A stretch of DNA of 64,000 bases. It comes from Pseudomonas sp. GM80. Its GTDB lineage: Bacteria > Pseudomonadota > Gammaproteobacteria > Pseudomonadales > Pseudomonadaceae. Position numbers and translations under genes: made by a program. The DNA is taken from assembly GCF_000282515.1 (NCBI RefSeq), contig NZ_AKJD01000043.1:1-64000 (forward strand), read 5' to 3'. This document shows, in pieces, positions 28,301 through 37,403 of this stretch. The stretch's first letter is position 1. Each line of letters begins with the position of its first letter. Under the pieces are notes generated by a model. The model had not been told where the DNA came from. It saw only the letters and a list, made by a program, of their open reading frames with translations, and ran no database searches.

Positions 28301-31219
28301 GAATGGCGAGAGGCAGAGGGCAAGTTCTGGTTTCTGGCTACTTTCGCCAAGAAAAAAGTATCGAAGAAACTGGCCTCGTTAGGAGGTGCGGCCGGTCTTC
28401 CGGATACGCTCGGTGACCTCGCGATTTTCGAGCGCCTGCATTTGCAGCTTGTAGAGCTGGACACACTGGCAAGTGACATTCAGGCGATCCCTGGCTGGCA
28501 AGGTTTGAAAAGCGATACCCCCCGTACGCTACGCGCCATAACATTGGCTGAAACTCTGCGCGGGATGCTGAGTGGGTTGGCCGAATCACCCGACCACTTG
28601 GTTTCATTGCGCGGCGCAGTCGCGCGTCTGGTAATCGATGCGAATGAAATGTTGGCGCCGGGTGGGCAAATCAGCGCAGCGTTATCGGCATTGCAGCAGT
28701 CATTGTCTCGCTATGACGAAGCCGCTCGGCTGTTCGCAGGATTGGCTGCAAGGAACTCAGACACGCATCCAAGCGTTGCAGCGTTGCGGGCTACGTCACT
28801 TTCTATTCAACAGCAGGAAGAGCAACTCAAGGCTTGGTGCGACTGGTGTCGAGTGCGTGAGCAGGCTTGTGAAGCCGGACTTGCGAGCCTCGCCCAAGCA
28901 CTAGAAACAGGAAGCCTAATTCCGTCCGCAAGCGAGGAAACGTTTGTCACGGCCTATGCCCATTGGTTTGCGACACACGGCATCGACAGCGAGCCGCTTC
29001 TGAGGAATTTCGTTGCTGCCGAGCACATGAGTGACATCGGTGCTTTCGTTCGCTTGGATGATGAAATCGCGAAGCTGACGGTTCGTTATATTCGGGCGAA
29101 ATTATGTGGCCTGATCCCTTCAAAGAATGACATCCCTAAAAGCAGCGGCTTTGCCGTTCTCAAGCATGAATTGCAGAAGTCTCGCAGGCACAAACCAGTC
29201 CGGCAGTTGGCGATCGAGATGGGCGATGCGCTGAATCGTCTGGCGCCCTGCATGCTCATGAGCCCGTTGTCGATTGCACAGTTCTTGCCTGCCGATCAGC
29301 CTCCGTTCGATTTGGTTATTTTTGACGAGGCTTCGCAGATCGCCCCTTGGGATGCAATTGGTTCGATAGCCCGGGGCAAGCAAGTCGTTATCGCCGGCGA
29401 CCCCCGTCAGATGCCGCCCACGAACTTTTTCAGCCGCGGTCCAAATGCGGGTGACGATGACACGGCCGAAGACATGGAGAGCATCCTTGACGAATGCCTG
29501 GGAGCAGGCGTGCCAAGCCACAGTTTGAGCTGGCACTACCGTAGTCGCCATGAAAGCCTGATTGCGTTCTCCAACCACCGCTACTACGACAGCAATCTGA
29601 TCACCTTTCCCGCGGCAGAAACCCGTGCCAGCGCAGTCGAGTGGCGCAGAGTTGAAGGCGTGTACGCAAAGGGGAAAGGGCGGTACAACCAGGCGGAAGC
29701 TGAAGCGATTGTGAACGAGACCGTCAAGCGCCTTACCGATCCCGCGTTCGTCGCGGCGGGTCATTCCATCGGGATCATCACGCTAAACTCTGATCAGCAA
29801 AAGCTGATCAACGATTTGTTGGATTCCGCACGCAAGCAATACCCGCAGATCGAGCCGTTCTTCCAGGACACCCAAACAGAACCTGTTGTCGTCAAAAACC
29901 TGGAAACAGTCCAGGGAGATGAGCGGGATCTGATTATGCTCGGGATAGGCTATGGCCCAACCGAGCCAGGTGCGCAGGTTATGTCGATGAACTTCGGCCC
30001 CCTCAACAAAGACGGCGGATGGCGCAGGTTGAACGTTGCTATTACACGGTCACGACGAGAAATGTTGGTCTTCACGTCGTTCGACCCGTCGATGATCGAT
30101 CTGAACCGTACCAATGCTCGCGCAGTCCGGGATTTGAAGCACTTCATCGAATTCGCCCAGCGCGGTCCAAGGGCACTTGCCGAGGCTATCCAAGGCTCGG
30201 TGGGTGGATATGACTCGCCGTTTGAAGAAGCTGTCGCTCAAGGGCTGCGTCGCCTTGGTTGGCAGGTAGTCCCACAGATTGGCGTGTCGCGTTTCCGCAT
30301 CGATTTGGGCATTGTTCACCCTGATCGTCCGGGCGACTACTTGGCCGGTGTCGAGTGTGATGGCGCCACATACCACAGTGCCGCCACTGCTCGTGATCGC
30401 GACAAAGTGCGAGGCGCGATTCTTAGTGGCTTGGGCTGGAACCTAGTGCGACTTTGGTCCACGGAATGGTGGGTCGATAAGGAAGGTGCCTTACAGAAGC
30501 TCCACTCAGCTCTGAACAACCTACTGGACCAGTCCCGAGTAGCTACTCTTAGCGGACAGGTATCGGAGGCGCCACAGGCCGCTCCGATTCTTATCGATTT
30601 CGCAGGTGACTCCACTGTTAGCGGAGAGCATTTCGAAGCGCCGGTTACTTCTGCGAGTGAGTTGCCAGCGGAAATCGGTGAGGTTCGAATCGCACGTGCT
30701 CATACTGATCAGCCAGTGTCCCTTGGACAGAAGGGCGAGTACCGAGTCGCTGATCTTTCTGGCCTTGCGCCCATGATCAAAGCCGAGCAGTTTCACTCGC
30801 CCGCTTACAACTCGGTGCTCCGTCAGATCATTGAAGAGGTGTTGCGCCAGGAAGCGCCAATTCTCGACACGCTCTTAGTCCAGCGTATCGCTCGCGCGCA
30901 CGGTTTCCAGCGATCAGGACGGCTTATTCGAGACAGAGTGCTGGAGTTGGCTGAACAACACCATCATGTCCAGCAGGCGGGATTTGAAGAGGTGTTCGTC
31001 TGGCACGCCGAGGGCGATGTGATGGAATGGTCCACATACCGTGTTCCTGCATCGGCCAATGACACGCGCTCAATCGAAGAGATCGCAGCGGAGGAACTGC
31101 GCATCGCAGCGAGCATCATCGATGCGGGGGACTTGGCCTTGGAAGTCGCCAGGTTGTTAGGCGTCAAACGTCTCACAGGGGCGGCGCGTGAACGCATAGA
31201 GCGAATCCTTAGCGCATAG
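25382..31219 (+). CDS. giant DUF4011 / superfamily-1 helicase / Vsr-type nuclease / DUF3320 protein
   Basis: A 1945-residue defence-type protein. Order: a transglutaminase-like N-terminal region (GVATCLDTALLFAAALEQAG with C217 and D219, then KGHAFTGVWL with H243); DUF4011 beginning LTLWQRKLLDLTTRNRLL (370-387); SF1 helicase with Walker A GPPGTGKS (683-690), DEAS box (1315-1318), GDPRQMPP and the late motifs VQGDERD and VAITRSRREM; a Vsr/DUF559-like nuclease with D1641, E1658 and D1660 in RIDLG...VECDG; and a C-terminal DUF3320 region. From memory this matches the single-gene Hhe anti-phage system. CAGGAG lies seven bases before the ATG. It stands alone. Confidence 0.88.
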   Translation: MNIKIEALIARKIGFASHQNAIPLVRELSIWNQEETNLENLVLTLSADPDFVESRTWHIDRIHAGDRLSISERDIKLNAGYLSGLSESLSADVVMRLSQGDNVLVEQRFPTELLARTEWGGLSAMPELLAAFCMPNDPAVDRVLKAASQVLRRAGKKDGIDGYESKSRTRTWELASAIWSGVCSFQLSYALPPASFEQQGQKIRPPSVILENGVATCLDTALLFAAALEQAGLNALLIMTKGHAFTGVWLQPQEFSQLLTDEASAVRKRLDLKEMVVFETTLATQAPAPSFSQAVAAAERQLDDEQFIMAIDLHRARMQKIRPMALVSSVNVSDVADDAPPAAEGLEEAPALPGFDVEISESTEGPAGKLTLWQRKLLDLTTRNRLLHLPDSAKGVRLLCPDPAALEDLLSSGQRIRVVSVPDLNSSGRDVAVYEQQNNESLIDEVARQALARGEVLASLEKAKLEATLIELFRKARSDLEEGGANTLFLAIGFLKWKKSAEDPKTYSAPLILLPVKLERKSALSGVTLTLLDEEPRFNLTLLELLRHDFELVIPGLDGELPSDESGIDVTGIWNMVRRAVRDVPGFEVSTELVLGTFSFAKYLMWKDLNANAAQLLRSPLVKHLLEPSEAGEGFSGSDEFPRPERLDSSVTPAQLFAPLPADSSQLSAVVASASTHSFVMDGPPGTGKSQTIANMIAHNLALGRRVLFVAEKRAALDVVYRRLAEKGLGEFCLELHSSKASKVEVLKQLDRAWDVRDALSAEDWEREAARLQTLRSRLNQLVEVLHRRWSNGLSLHQAIGRVVRDHGPQTPKLAWPPSKEHDAAEYGQLLDLARRLGLNGVAARDLSGKFGALAQTQWSNAWQAQIADSSRELPQALDALNAATERLLSLTHLALPVTEATQAQQLHDLISLVVESYGMNLSFAFAPDAVTRIEAARRACQLIESYRELEESLSLNYADEACRRIPLEAMHGEWREAEGKFWFLATFAKKKVSKKLASLGGAAGLPDTLGDLAIFERLHLQLVELDTLASDIQAIPGWQGLKSDTPRTLRAITLAETLRGMLSGLAESPDHLVSLRGAVARLVIDANEMLAPGGQISAALSALQQSLSRYDEAARLFAGLAARNSDTHPSVAALRATSLSIQQQEEQLKAWCDWCRVREQACEAGLASLAQALETGSLIPSASEETFVTAYAHWFATHGIDSEPLLRNFVAAEHMSDIGAFVRLDDEIAKLTVRYIRAKLCGLIPSKNDIPKSSGFAVLKHELQKSRRHKPVRQLAIEMGDALNRLAPCMLMSPLSIAQFLPADQPPFDLVIFDEASQIAPWDAIGSIARGKQVVIAGDPRQMPPTNFFSRGPNAGDDDTAEDMESILDECLGAGVPSHSLSWHYRSRHESLIAFSNHRYYDSNLITFPAAETRASAVEWRRVEGVYAKGKGRYNQAEAEAIVNETVKRLTDPAFVAAGHSIGIITLNSDQQKLINDLLDSARKQYPQIEPFFQDTQTEPVVVKNLETVQGDERDLIMLGIGYGPTEPGAQVMSMNFGPLNKDGGWRRLNVAITRSRREMLVFTSFDPSMIDLNRTNARAVRDLKHFIEFAQRGPRALAEAIQGSVGGYDSPFEEAVAQGLRRLGWQVVPQIGVSRFRIDLGIVHPDRPGDYLAGVECDGATYHSAATARDRDKVRGAILSGLGWNLVRLWSTEWWVDKEGALQKLHSALNNLLDQSRVATLSGQVSEAPQAAPILIDFAGDSTVSGEHFEAPVTSASELPAEIGEVRIARAHTDQPVSLGQKGEYRVADLSGLAPMIKAEQFHSPAYNSVLRQIIEEVLRQEAPILDTLLVQRIARAHGFQRSGRLIRDRVLELAEQHHHVQQAGFEEVFVWHAEGDVMEWSTYRVPASANDTRSIEEIAAEELRIAASIIDAGDLALEVARLLGVKRLTGAARERIERILSA

Positions 31220-31648
31220 GGAGCTGATTCATTTGTCGTGGCGACCTAAATATTGATTATGTAGGTCGCCCCGAAAACGTAGATAGCCCTAGTCGCACCT
31301 AATCGGGCGGAATCTGTGCCGGGAGTACCCGGTGACAACTATGCGGCCCCAAAGTCTAAGGTCTGATTGCGAGCCAGTCTCGGTCCACTGCGCAGCTGCG
31401 GGGAGACTATTGATGTCATAGCTGCCCTTCTGCATGCTGGGCCACTATCGCAAACATTAAGCCTCGGGGCCACTAAACCAGCCCACACGAATTTTGAATG
31501 GATAATACCTCATTCGCCGAAATGCTGTTTTTTTTACAACTCGATCGTGAAACGCCACCAAAGCGGTCTACGCTAACCGAACGATTCATCTGCATTGATT
31601 CCTTTGGTGATAGTTGCACGTGATCATAGGTGAAAGGAGAGCGGCGTA
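31220..31648. other. gap with stem-loop after the helicase gene
   Basis: GGCGACCTA (31240-31248) and TAGGTCGCC (31262-31270) form a perfect 9-bp stem 20 bases after the helicase stop, a likely transcript end although no T-run follows. GATTCATTTGT lies at 31226-31236. The remaining 370 bases hold no gene I can support; AAGGAG before 31649 serves the next gene. Confidence 0.5.
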
Positions 31649-32881
31649 ATGAGAGTTCTTAAATTTGTCGTGATTCTGTTATCGGTGAATGCTGGCCATG
31701 CTCTGGCGGACAGCTGTGATTCAATTTTAGATGAAAAACTAATGACCGCGTCGTCGATAGTCGATCAAAGTGAGGCGGAGTCCGCGGCAAAGTATGCATT
31801 TTGCAATAAATCATATTCTGAAGCAAAATCCTCCTCAGGTGGGTCCATAGGTGGAAGCTTTAAATTTATCAGTGCCAGTGCAAGTAAGGATGAAAGTTCT
31901 TTCAATAAATGGAAGCAGTCGAACTGTGGTGATTCCTCTAGCTCCTCTGCTACTGCGAAGTATAGATTTTCCGCACAGAAGGCTTTAGGGGACGGGGTGG
32001 TTGAAGCATGGCGAACCTGCATGCTTCAAAAGGATGGTCTCAGTTGCCTGGTCTCACCCAGTAGCGATAATGAAACAATAACGTTCATGTACTCTTGGAA
32101 ACCTAGTGGCGTCGGTAAAACGGTAATTCTCAAATCTTCGATTTATAATGGAAGTAGCATTGATGGCGGAGACGTCAAGAATAAGGTTGCTAAAGACGGT
32201 GATGTTATATACCCAGGGAGGAAAAATCTCACTATTGTCCGAGCTGATGCGAGCAAAAAAACAATTATCGGAATCAATGCCTTATACAATGAAGATGTTT
32301 CATATGAGTGCAGCGTGGAAGTTCCCGTTATCTCATCCAAGCCGCCTGACCCTGTCCCGGTATCTAAGAAAACTATTAAAGGACGTTGGTGTTACTCATC
32401 TGCTACTGGGCCTTCTAGCAGCGTAATACCGCCTTCTCCTACTGTCGAATTTGTCAAGATTGATGGCGACTGGCGGGCTTATTTGGCGCCTAACCAAGGA
32501 GTTAGAATTCCAAGCGGCGGGGTAGATAGAGTAGATGTTGACGAGGGGGATGATGCAGTGATTGTAACTGAAGTAAGCAGAGATATGATGCTGCCGCCTC
32601 CGGATTCACCTTCACTGTACTACAGAGGACCATTCCCTGCACCTGATGTGCCTGTAGTTCCTTCTAAAAATATACCTGGAGTGATCCCCGCACCTGGCAG
32701 TGCGCCACTTCCCGCGCCTTCAGGCAAATCTGAAGGGTTGATCATTACAACTGTTGTGAAATACGGAATGCCTGATAATTACACTTTGCAAGCGCAGTCC
32801 GTGAGTGTTACTACAAATGCCAGTGGGGATCGTGATTCAGGCAGTTCCTATCCGCTTATAAGGTATAGCAGATGTGATTAA
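31649..32881 (+). CDS. secreted hypothetical protein
   Basis: A 410-residue exported protein: a signal peptide of about 20 residues (ending GHALA), then a Ser/Lys-rich, Cys-containing N-terminal region, a beta-rich middle (VGKTVILKSSI, DGDVIYPGR), and a Pro-rich segment (about 315-365, PAPDVPVVPSKN, PAPGSAPLPAPSG) before a final beta stretch. Eight to ten cysteines suggest disulfides. AAGGAG precedes the ATG at good spacing. No family recognised; AT-richer than the left part of the window. Confidence 0.7.
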   Translation: MRVLKFVVILLSVNAGHALADSCDSILDEKLMTASSIVDQSEAESAAKYAFCNKSYSEAKSSSGGSIGGSFKFISASASKDESSFNKWKQSNCGDSSSSSATAKYRFSAQKALGDGVVEAWRTCMLQKDGLSCLVSPSSDNETITFMYSWKPSGVGKTVILKSSIYNGSSIDGGDVKNKVAKDGDVIYPGRKNLTIVRADASKKTIIGINALYNEDVSYECSVEVPVISSKPPDPVPVSKKTIKGRWCYSSATGPSSSVIPPSPTVEFVKIDGDWRAYLAPNQGVRIPSGGVDRVDVDEGDDAVIVTEVSRDMMLPPPDSPSLYYRGPFPAPDVPVVPSKNIPGVIPAPGSAPLPAPSGKSEGLIITTVVKYGMPDNYTLQAQSVSVTTNASGDRDSGSSYPLIRYSRCD

Positions 32882-32963
32882 TGGATATTTTGTGAGTTGG
32901 CTGGCTACGGATAGAAGTGGCTTTAACTGCCCGTAGGCGATCAGCGCGGCTATTACCTGTCAC

Positions 32964-33723
32964 TTACCGGCAGAGGAATTCGCGTACCACTTTGGCGGTT
33001 CGCTTGGCGCTGGTCACAACGAAAAAATGCCCCTCGTCCGGCAGGACGTGCAACTCGGAACGGCGAATACTACGGCGTAGAATGTTGGCATTGTACGGCC
33101 TCACCAGTGTGTCGCATTCGCCGGTGAGGATGAATGTGCGCTGGCGCAAACGGGACAAGCGCAGCAGGCTGGTCCAACCAATTAAGGCGCTGAGTTGGTG
33201 GTAATAGGTTCGAGGGTTGGCCGTTAGCATGCCGTTCACCACGCCAAAGCGCAGCAGCGCCTGTATGGAAGTCCCTGAGCCTTCATGCTTGCGCTGTCTT
33301 CCGCTGTTGCTTCTGACAAAAATCTAGAATGTCGGCGGGTTTCACCAGCATCGCTGGACCCGATGAGGTCGCCGCTAGAATCAGCCTGCGTACCATTCTC
33401 GGGTAACGCAGGGCGAACTCCTGCGCCAATGCACCGCCCCAGCTCACCCCGAACACATCAACCTGGTTTATTCCCAATTGCTTGAGCATCTCGGCAATCA
33501 GGTTTGCATGGCCAGGCAGACGCATCGGCCAGCGGGGCATTTGCGATTTGCCGACCCCGAGCACATCCAACGTAGTGGTTCTGTAGTCTGCGAGTTCCTC
33601 CCGCAGCGGATCGAAGGTACGGATCAATCCACCCAGGCCATTGATTAAGAGCAGTGGCGAGCCTTGGCCGCGAATTGAAACGTTTAACTCGAAGTCTTTG
33701 ATGGCTAATTTAAGCGTGGTCAT
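32964..33723 (-). pseudogene. disrupted PhaZ-like alpha/beta hydrolase
   Basis: The N-terminal piece (33723-33283) reads LLLINGLGGLIRTFDPL and VFGVSWGGALAQEFALRYP, with the nucleophile motif GVSWGG as in medium-chain PHA depolymerase PhaZ. It stops after DILDFCQKQQRK. The C-terminal piece (about 33290-32964) continues in another frame with YYHQLSALIGWTSLLRL, TGECDTLVRPYNA and LPDEGHFFVV, which holds the Asp and His parts of the triad. A frame change and loss of about 30 residues relative to PhaZ separate them. Both pieces are recognisable, so the break is recent or is a sequencing error. Confidence 0.7.
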
Positions 33724-33922
33724 GGCTTCGGCCCCTAGTCTACTCGCTGTTAAGACAGCGTCTGATGCGTACAATGCCAAAAAGGGTGTCATTTGTTGCA
33801 ATAGCTACGAATCATCGGGATATCGCCAATTGTCTCCGAGGAAATGAAACAGCAGCGGGCTGGGCAATTTCGCAAAGCGGTTCGTACTTGGTGCAGTATG
33901 CTCGCGACTGGGGGAGGGTTTC

Positions 33923-34231
33923 ATGCACACGCGCAGCAGTATAAGAGAGCACATCGCTCGTACTGGAGAGAAGGTCAGTAGATGGCGTACTTGGGAACAA
34001 GCTAAGCAGAGAGAAGCAACGCCCTTGCTGCGGGAAAGTCGTCCATCTGGCTACTCAAATTGGTTCGCTGTGGAGAAGGACCAGGCAATCTGGTGGATCT
34101 ACTACGACACATCAGACGGCGGCATCTGGAACAGCGAGGGGATGGCTGTCACAGGCTTCAGAGTCGCCTACGATGAATCTCTTGCGCAGAGAATCTATGA
34201 ACTCGTTTATGAGTGCCTAATGAAAGAATGA
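33923..34231 (+). CDS. small hypothetical protein (102 aa)
   Basis: A 102-residue basic then aromatic protein: an N-terminal Arg-rich helix (RSSIREHIARTGEKVSRWR) and a Trp/Tyr-rich segment (NWFAVEKDQAIWWIYYD). GGGGGAGGG lies six bases before the ATG. No family recognised. It lies alone between the hydrolase pseudogene and a 71-residue gene. Confidence 0.5.
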   Translation: MHTRSSIREHIARTGEKVSRWRTWEQAKQREATPLLRESRPSGYSNWFAVEKDQAIWWIYYDTSDGGIWNSEGMAVTGFRVAYDESLAQRIYELVYECLMKE

Positions 34232-34578
34232 GGCTCGCGACTATAATTCTGGTAGGTGCTGTCATTGAAATGGATCAATTGCACTGAATCATAATGGTGT
34301 CATCGGGTTGAATCCGATGAGGATGATGTTCAAGTTTACACTGAGATGGTAATTACGCACTCCTGCCATATGGAGCATTGGTGGACGTGTTGGGGCTACG
34401 TTCCCGGTTTTGCCGGAATGTTGCCAGAATGGGGCTTATGGTCTCATTGATCAATTGCAAAGAGCGCACGTTGTAGAGGGGGGAGAGCAAAGATTGTTTC
34501 CTAATTTTTGCGCCCCCTGTTTTTGTTCAAAGCGAATGCGTAAGTTCTGCCGTGACTCAACGCTTGTTACTCCTGGCT
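34232..34578. other. gap, nothing recognised
   Basis: About 347 bases between convergent small genes. Frames at 34410-34592 lack a ribosome site. No palindrome of note. Confidence 0.4.
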
Positions 34579-34794
34579 TTAAAACATACTGAGTTGCGTA
34601 CCGGGCTTTTCTAAATCAGTGGCTGGAGATGCTTCAAGTGAAGTGTGAGGAGTTTTTTTATTTTTAAGTTTTCGCGTTGCGGCTTGGCCTTCCTCTGAGG
34701 CGCACCAATCCATCAGCGAGGGAGCTAGGTCACGAACTGATGAGAAAGTTCTAGTCTTTGATTTTGATTTTGATTTGTCAAACGATGCTTTCAC
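34579..34794 (-). CDS. 71-aa protein ending in a beta-clamp-like QLSMF motif
   Basis: A 71-residue very basic, Ser/Lys-rich protein. ATG 34794 has AGGAG seven bases upstream, which makes translation likely. It opens with a KSKSKSKTR tract, contains one Trp and one Cys (LMDWCASEEGQ), and ends TQLSMF. The last five residues fit the QL(S/D)LF pentapeptide by which proteins bind the DNA polymerase sliding clamp. No family recognised; a disordered clamp-binding peptide is an inference. Confidence 0.6.
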   Translation of the reverse strand: MKASFDKSKSKSKTRTFSSVRDLAPSLMDWCASEEGQAATRKLKNKKTPHTSLEASPATDLEKPGTQLSMF

Positions 34795-35171
34795 GTGATT
34801 CTCCTGTAAATGTTGTATTTAGAATATATTGACTATCAAAATTATACATGTCAACTATTGCAATGGTTTTATCAATGTATTTGTATGCCTGGTTGGTGTA
34901 TTAAATTTTCGTAAGGCTTTCTGATGCGTTCTAAATTTGAGTGGTGAAACCTTTCAGGTTCTAAAGTGTTGGAATACGCTCACTACAGGTACAATGCATC
35001 TTACTTTCAATTGCATTTTTTTAAAAAACCACTGCCGATCGTAACATTTTATCTCCGGGATTACCCGCATTGGAAAGATGACCACAAGTCAGCTATTTTT
35101 CTAGTGTGCTGTTTGGTTTTGATAAGACAAAACGTTGCTCCCGATCAACCCAATTGTGGAAAAGCTCATTT
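34795..35171. other. AT-rich divergent gap
   Basis: About 377 AT-rich bases between the 71-residue gene and the ClpP-like gene; promoters for both should lie here. A frame from 34966 has no ribosome site. No RNA gene or repeat recognised. Confidence 0.4.
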
Positions 35172-36221
35172 ATGCTCTCAAAATCTGTACCGCTTGCCGC
35201 ATTGCTTTTTATTGGCGCCACGTTGATTCCTGAACTTGGTCATAGTGCAGAGATGACTTTTTCCCATGGCGGGGTGGCTGATCCTTGCCGAGATCCGGAC
35301 ACATGCCTAGCCTGGATCAATGCGAAGGGGGACATCACTGACAAGACCACTGTGGACTTCGTGGCTTATCTTAAAAACCATCCTTTCGAGCCAACGATCA
35401 TCCGGTTTGACTCTCCAGGAGGGAGCCTCAGCGGGGGAATTCAGTTGGGGAAAATCATACGCAAACTGGGGTATTCAACTCAGGCAACATTCTGCGCCTC
35501 CGCATGTACCTACGCGTTCATGGGTGGGGTAGAGCGCTCCCTAGTCGGCAATGGGGCGAAGATCGGTGTCCACCGTTTCTACCAAAACGCGGCAGTATTC
35601 GAGCCTTCAATCAAGCAATTTTCGGGAGAGGATCTGGACGCAACCCAAAAAATCATGGCTGGCCTAATGCTTTATGGGGTCGAGATGGGGGTAGACCTCC
35701 GCTTGGTTGCAATGACGGCAGAAGCAGGTCCAGGTGAGATGCGCTGGCTGTCAAAGCAAGAGGCTCAAGACCTAAAGCTCACCTTCCAACCAAACAAATG
35801 GCTGCCGTGGCGAGTGGAGGGTGATGCGGATAGGGGGTTGTTCGTTGCTGTTTCTGAAACCCAGGATGGCACCAAAAGTATGCAGTTCAGCTGCGCTGGC
35901 GACACTGCGTATTATTCGCTCCTGGATGATCAGCAGGATGTCTCTTGGTTTCGGCAGTGTGCGGAAGTGGGGGGCAAGGGCCACCCGGTACTAGGGCAGA
36001 AGGTGCCGAATAGCAATGTCAAAGTTCAACCTTGGCATGATCGGGGCGGAGTTATCGATTTTATGCTGCCAAAGGGGAAGCTCGATTTCAGTAACCCTTC
36101 ACTATTTTCGACATCGGCCACCTACTCTATGGCCTGCCTTGACTCAAATGGGATCTATGCAGGTACGATCGATAAGCTCAAGACGATGGTGACCTTAGTG
36201 CTTTCAGCATGTAATCGTTGA
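35172..36221 (+). CDS. periplasmic ClpP-like serine protease
   Basis: A 349-residue protein with a signal peptide (1-25, ending GHSA) and a ClpP/crotonase-fold domain of the COG3904 type. Seen: IIRFDSPGGSLSGGIQLG (77-94), where the GG makes the oxyanion hole; FCASACTYAFMGG with nucleophile Ser110; and GVHRFY with His134. The C-terminal 150 residues have a disulfide-prone beta domain (four Cys). Family members are predicted periplasmic proteases without an ATPase partner. The start has only a weak ribosome site; a longer frame from 35106 would bury the signal peptide. Confidence 0.75.
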   Translation: MLSKSVPLAALLFIGATLIPELGHSAEMTFSHGGVADPCRDPDTCLAWINAKGDITDKTTVDFVAYLKNHPFEPTIIRFDSPGGSLSGGIQLGKIIRKLGYSTQATFCASACTYAFMGGVERSLVGNGAKIGVHRFYQNAAVFEPSIKQFSGEDLDATQKIMAGLMLYGVEMGVDLRLVAMTAEAGPGEMRWLSKQEAQDLKLTFQPNKWLPWRVEGDADRGLFVAVSETQDGTKSMQFSCAGDTAYYSLLDDQQDVSWFRQCAEVGGKGHPVLGQKVPNSNVKVQPWHDRGGVIDFMLPKGKLDFSNPSLFSTSATYSMACLDSNGIYAGTIDKLKTMVTLVLSACNR

Positions 36222-36441
36222 TATTGCCTTGATCATGCGCTCCCGTCTGGGGCCGACGAGTGCATAGTGGAAGCAGTCGAAGAGGCGGGCAATTATCTGT
36301 GTAGAACTTTGGGCCAATGGGAGAACAATCCATGATGGTTTTCAAAGGTCATCAGTCCAACCATAACGCTTTTCGCAATCGCCCCCTGACGGTCGAAAGG
36401 AGGCTCCCAAAGTCGACTGCAAACCGAGTGGCGACTATTGT

Positions 36442-37167
36442 TCAGCGTAGAGCGAGATCAATCAGTTCGACTTGGTAGCGATATCGAGCTGCTATGTGCC
36501 GCAAGAAAACAGCTCCGATGGATAATCCTAGTATGAGTGCGGCCATATACAAGAGGGTCGTGTCACCCAAGTTGCTGATCCCAGGGCCTGCTTGCAAAGT
36601 TTTCTGCAACCATCCAAATCCACCAAATTCTTTGGAAAATAGGTAGGCCGTTGCCATGAGGGTTAGTACCGCTGTTTTGTCCCCAAAGAACCACGTAACA
36701 CGAGCATCGACTCTTTTGATTTTTAACTCTAACCACATTTTTGCTTCTTTAAGCGCATCAGCACTATTTTTTCTGAGGTCGGTCGAAATTTTTTGTTCGT
36801 GCCGGATGTCGGCCTTGAGATTTTGAAGCGTAACAGTCTCCCAGCGTAATAGTGTCCATCCGGTGGCCACAATCGGAGCTAACAGGGCTGCAAATGCGAT
36901 GAACAATGATGCAGTCAGAGAGGCAAGTGCCAAAGTTTTTACCGGAACTGACACACCTACCGTATTGAAGAAAAATACCATTAGAGCTGGAGGAGCTAAG
37001 CAAAGGCCTGACAAGCCCAAACACCAGTTGGCGAATACACCTGCAAAGGTTTCGACGCTTGTGCGTCGATCAGATGGACTAAGAGGTTTGCACCGGCTAA
37101 GTTCCTCAATGACAGTAATTGTCTCTTCTAGCGGTACTGTTTTATTTGTATCATTGTCATTTGTCAT
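36442..37167 (-). CDS. four-helix membrane protein of unknown function
   Basis: A 241-residue protein with two hydrophobic helices at about 42-65 and 78-103, a charged helical segment (105-155, likely coiled), and two more helices at about 163-180 and 205-228. The plan is like the membrane protein at 23370-24368 (hairpin, coiled segment, hairpin), though I see no clear sequence likeness. ATG 37167 lacks a strong ribosome site. No family recognised. Confidence 0.6.
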   Translation of the reverse strand: MTNDNDTNKTVPLEETITVIEELSRCKPLSPSDRRTSVETFAGVFANWCLGLSGLCLAPPALMVFFFNTVGVSVPVKTLALASLTASLFIAFAALLAPIVATGWTLLRWETVTLQNLKADIRHEQKISTDLRKNSADALKEAKMWLELKIKRVDARVTWFFGDKTAVLTLMATAYLFSKEFGGFGWLQKTLQAGPGISNLGDTTLLYMAALILGLSIGAVFLRHIAARYRYQVELIDLALR

Positions 37168-37403
37168 GCTTGGTCTACTTTGATTTCCGGGTCTCACCTA
37201 CGTCCACGTGCCGTAGGTCTCTGATGATAGAGATCGGCAGGATGAGCCCTTACTTAAAAGCTAACTTCAAGCCAGCGATCATGGTTCTCGCCGAGCGTCC
37301 GCTCTGCACGATCTTGCCCGGTCATGGTTCGATTCTCATGGATGAGGAGGGCGGTCAGGCGGAGCACCAGATGGCTCAATCTTTAAGCTGTATTTCCCAA
37401 TGT

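Noticed and set aside
37200..37400. Plus-strand stretch reading PLCTILPGHGSILMDEEGG, like the GHG turn of metallo-beta-lactamase-fold enzymes
   Set aside because: Only one motif is present without the HxHxDH metal site or a start; at best a small remnant.
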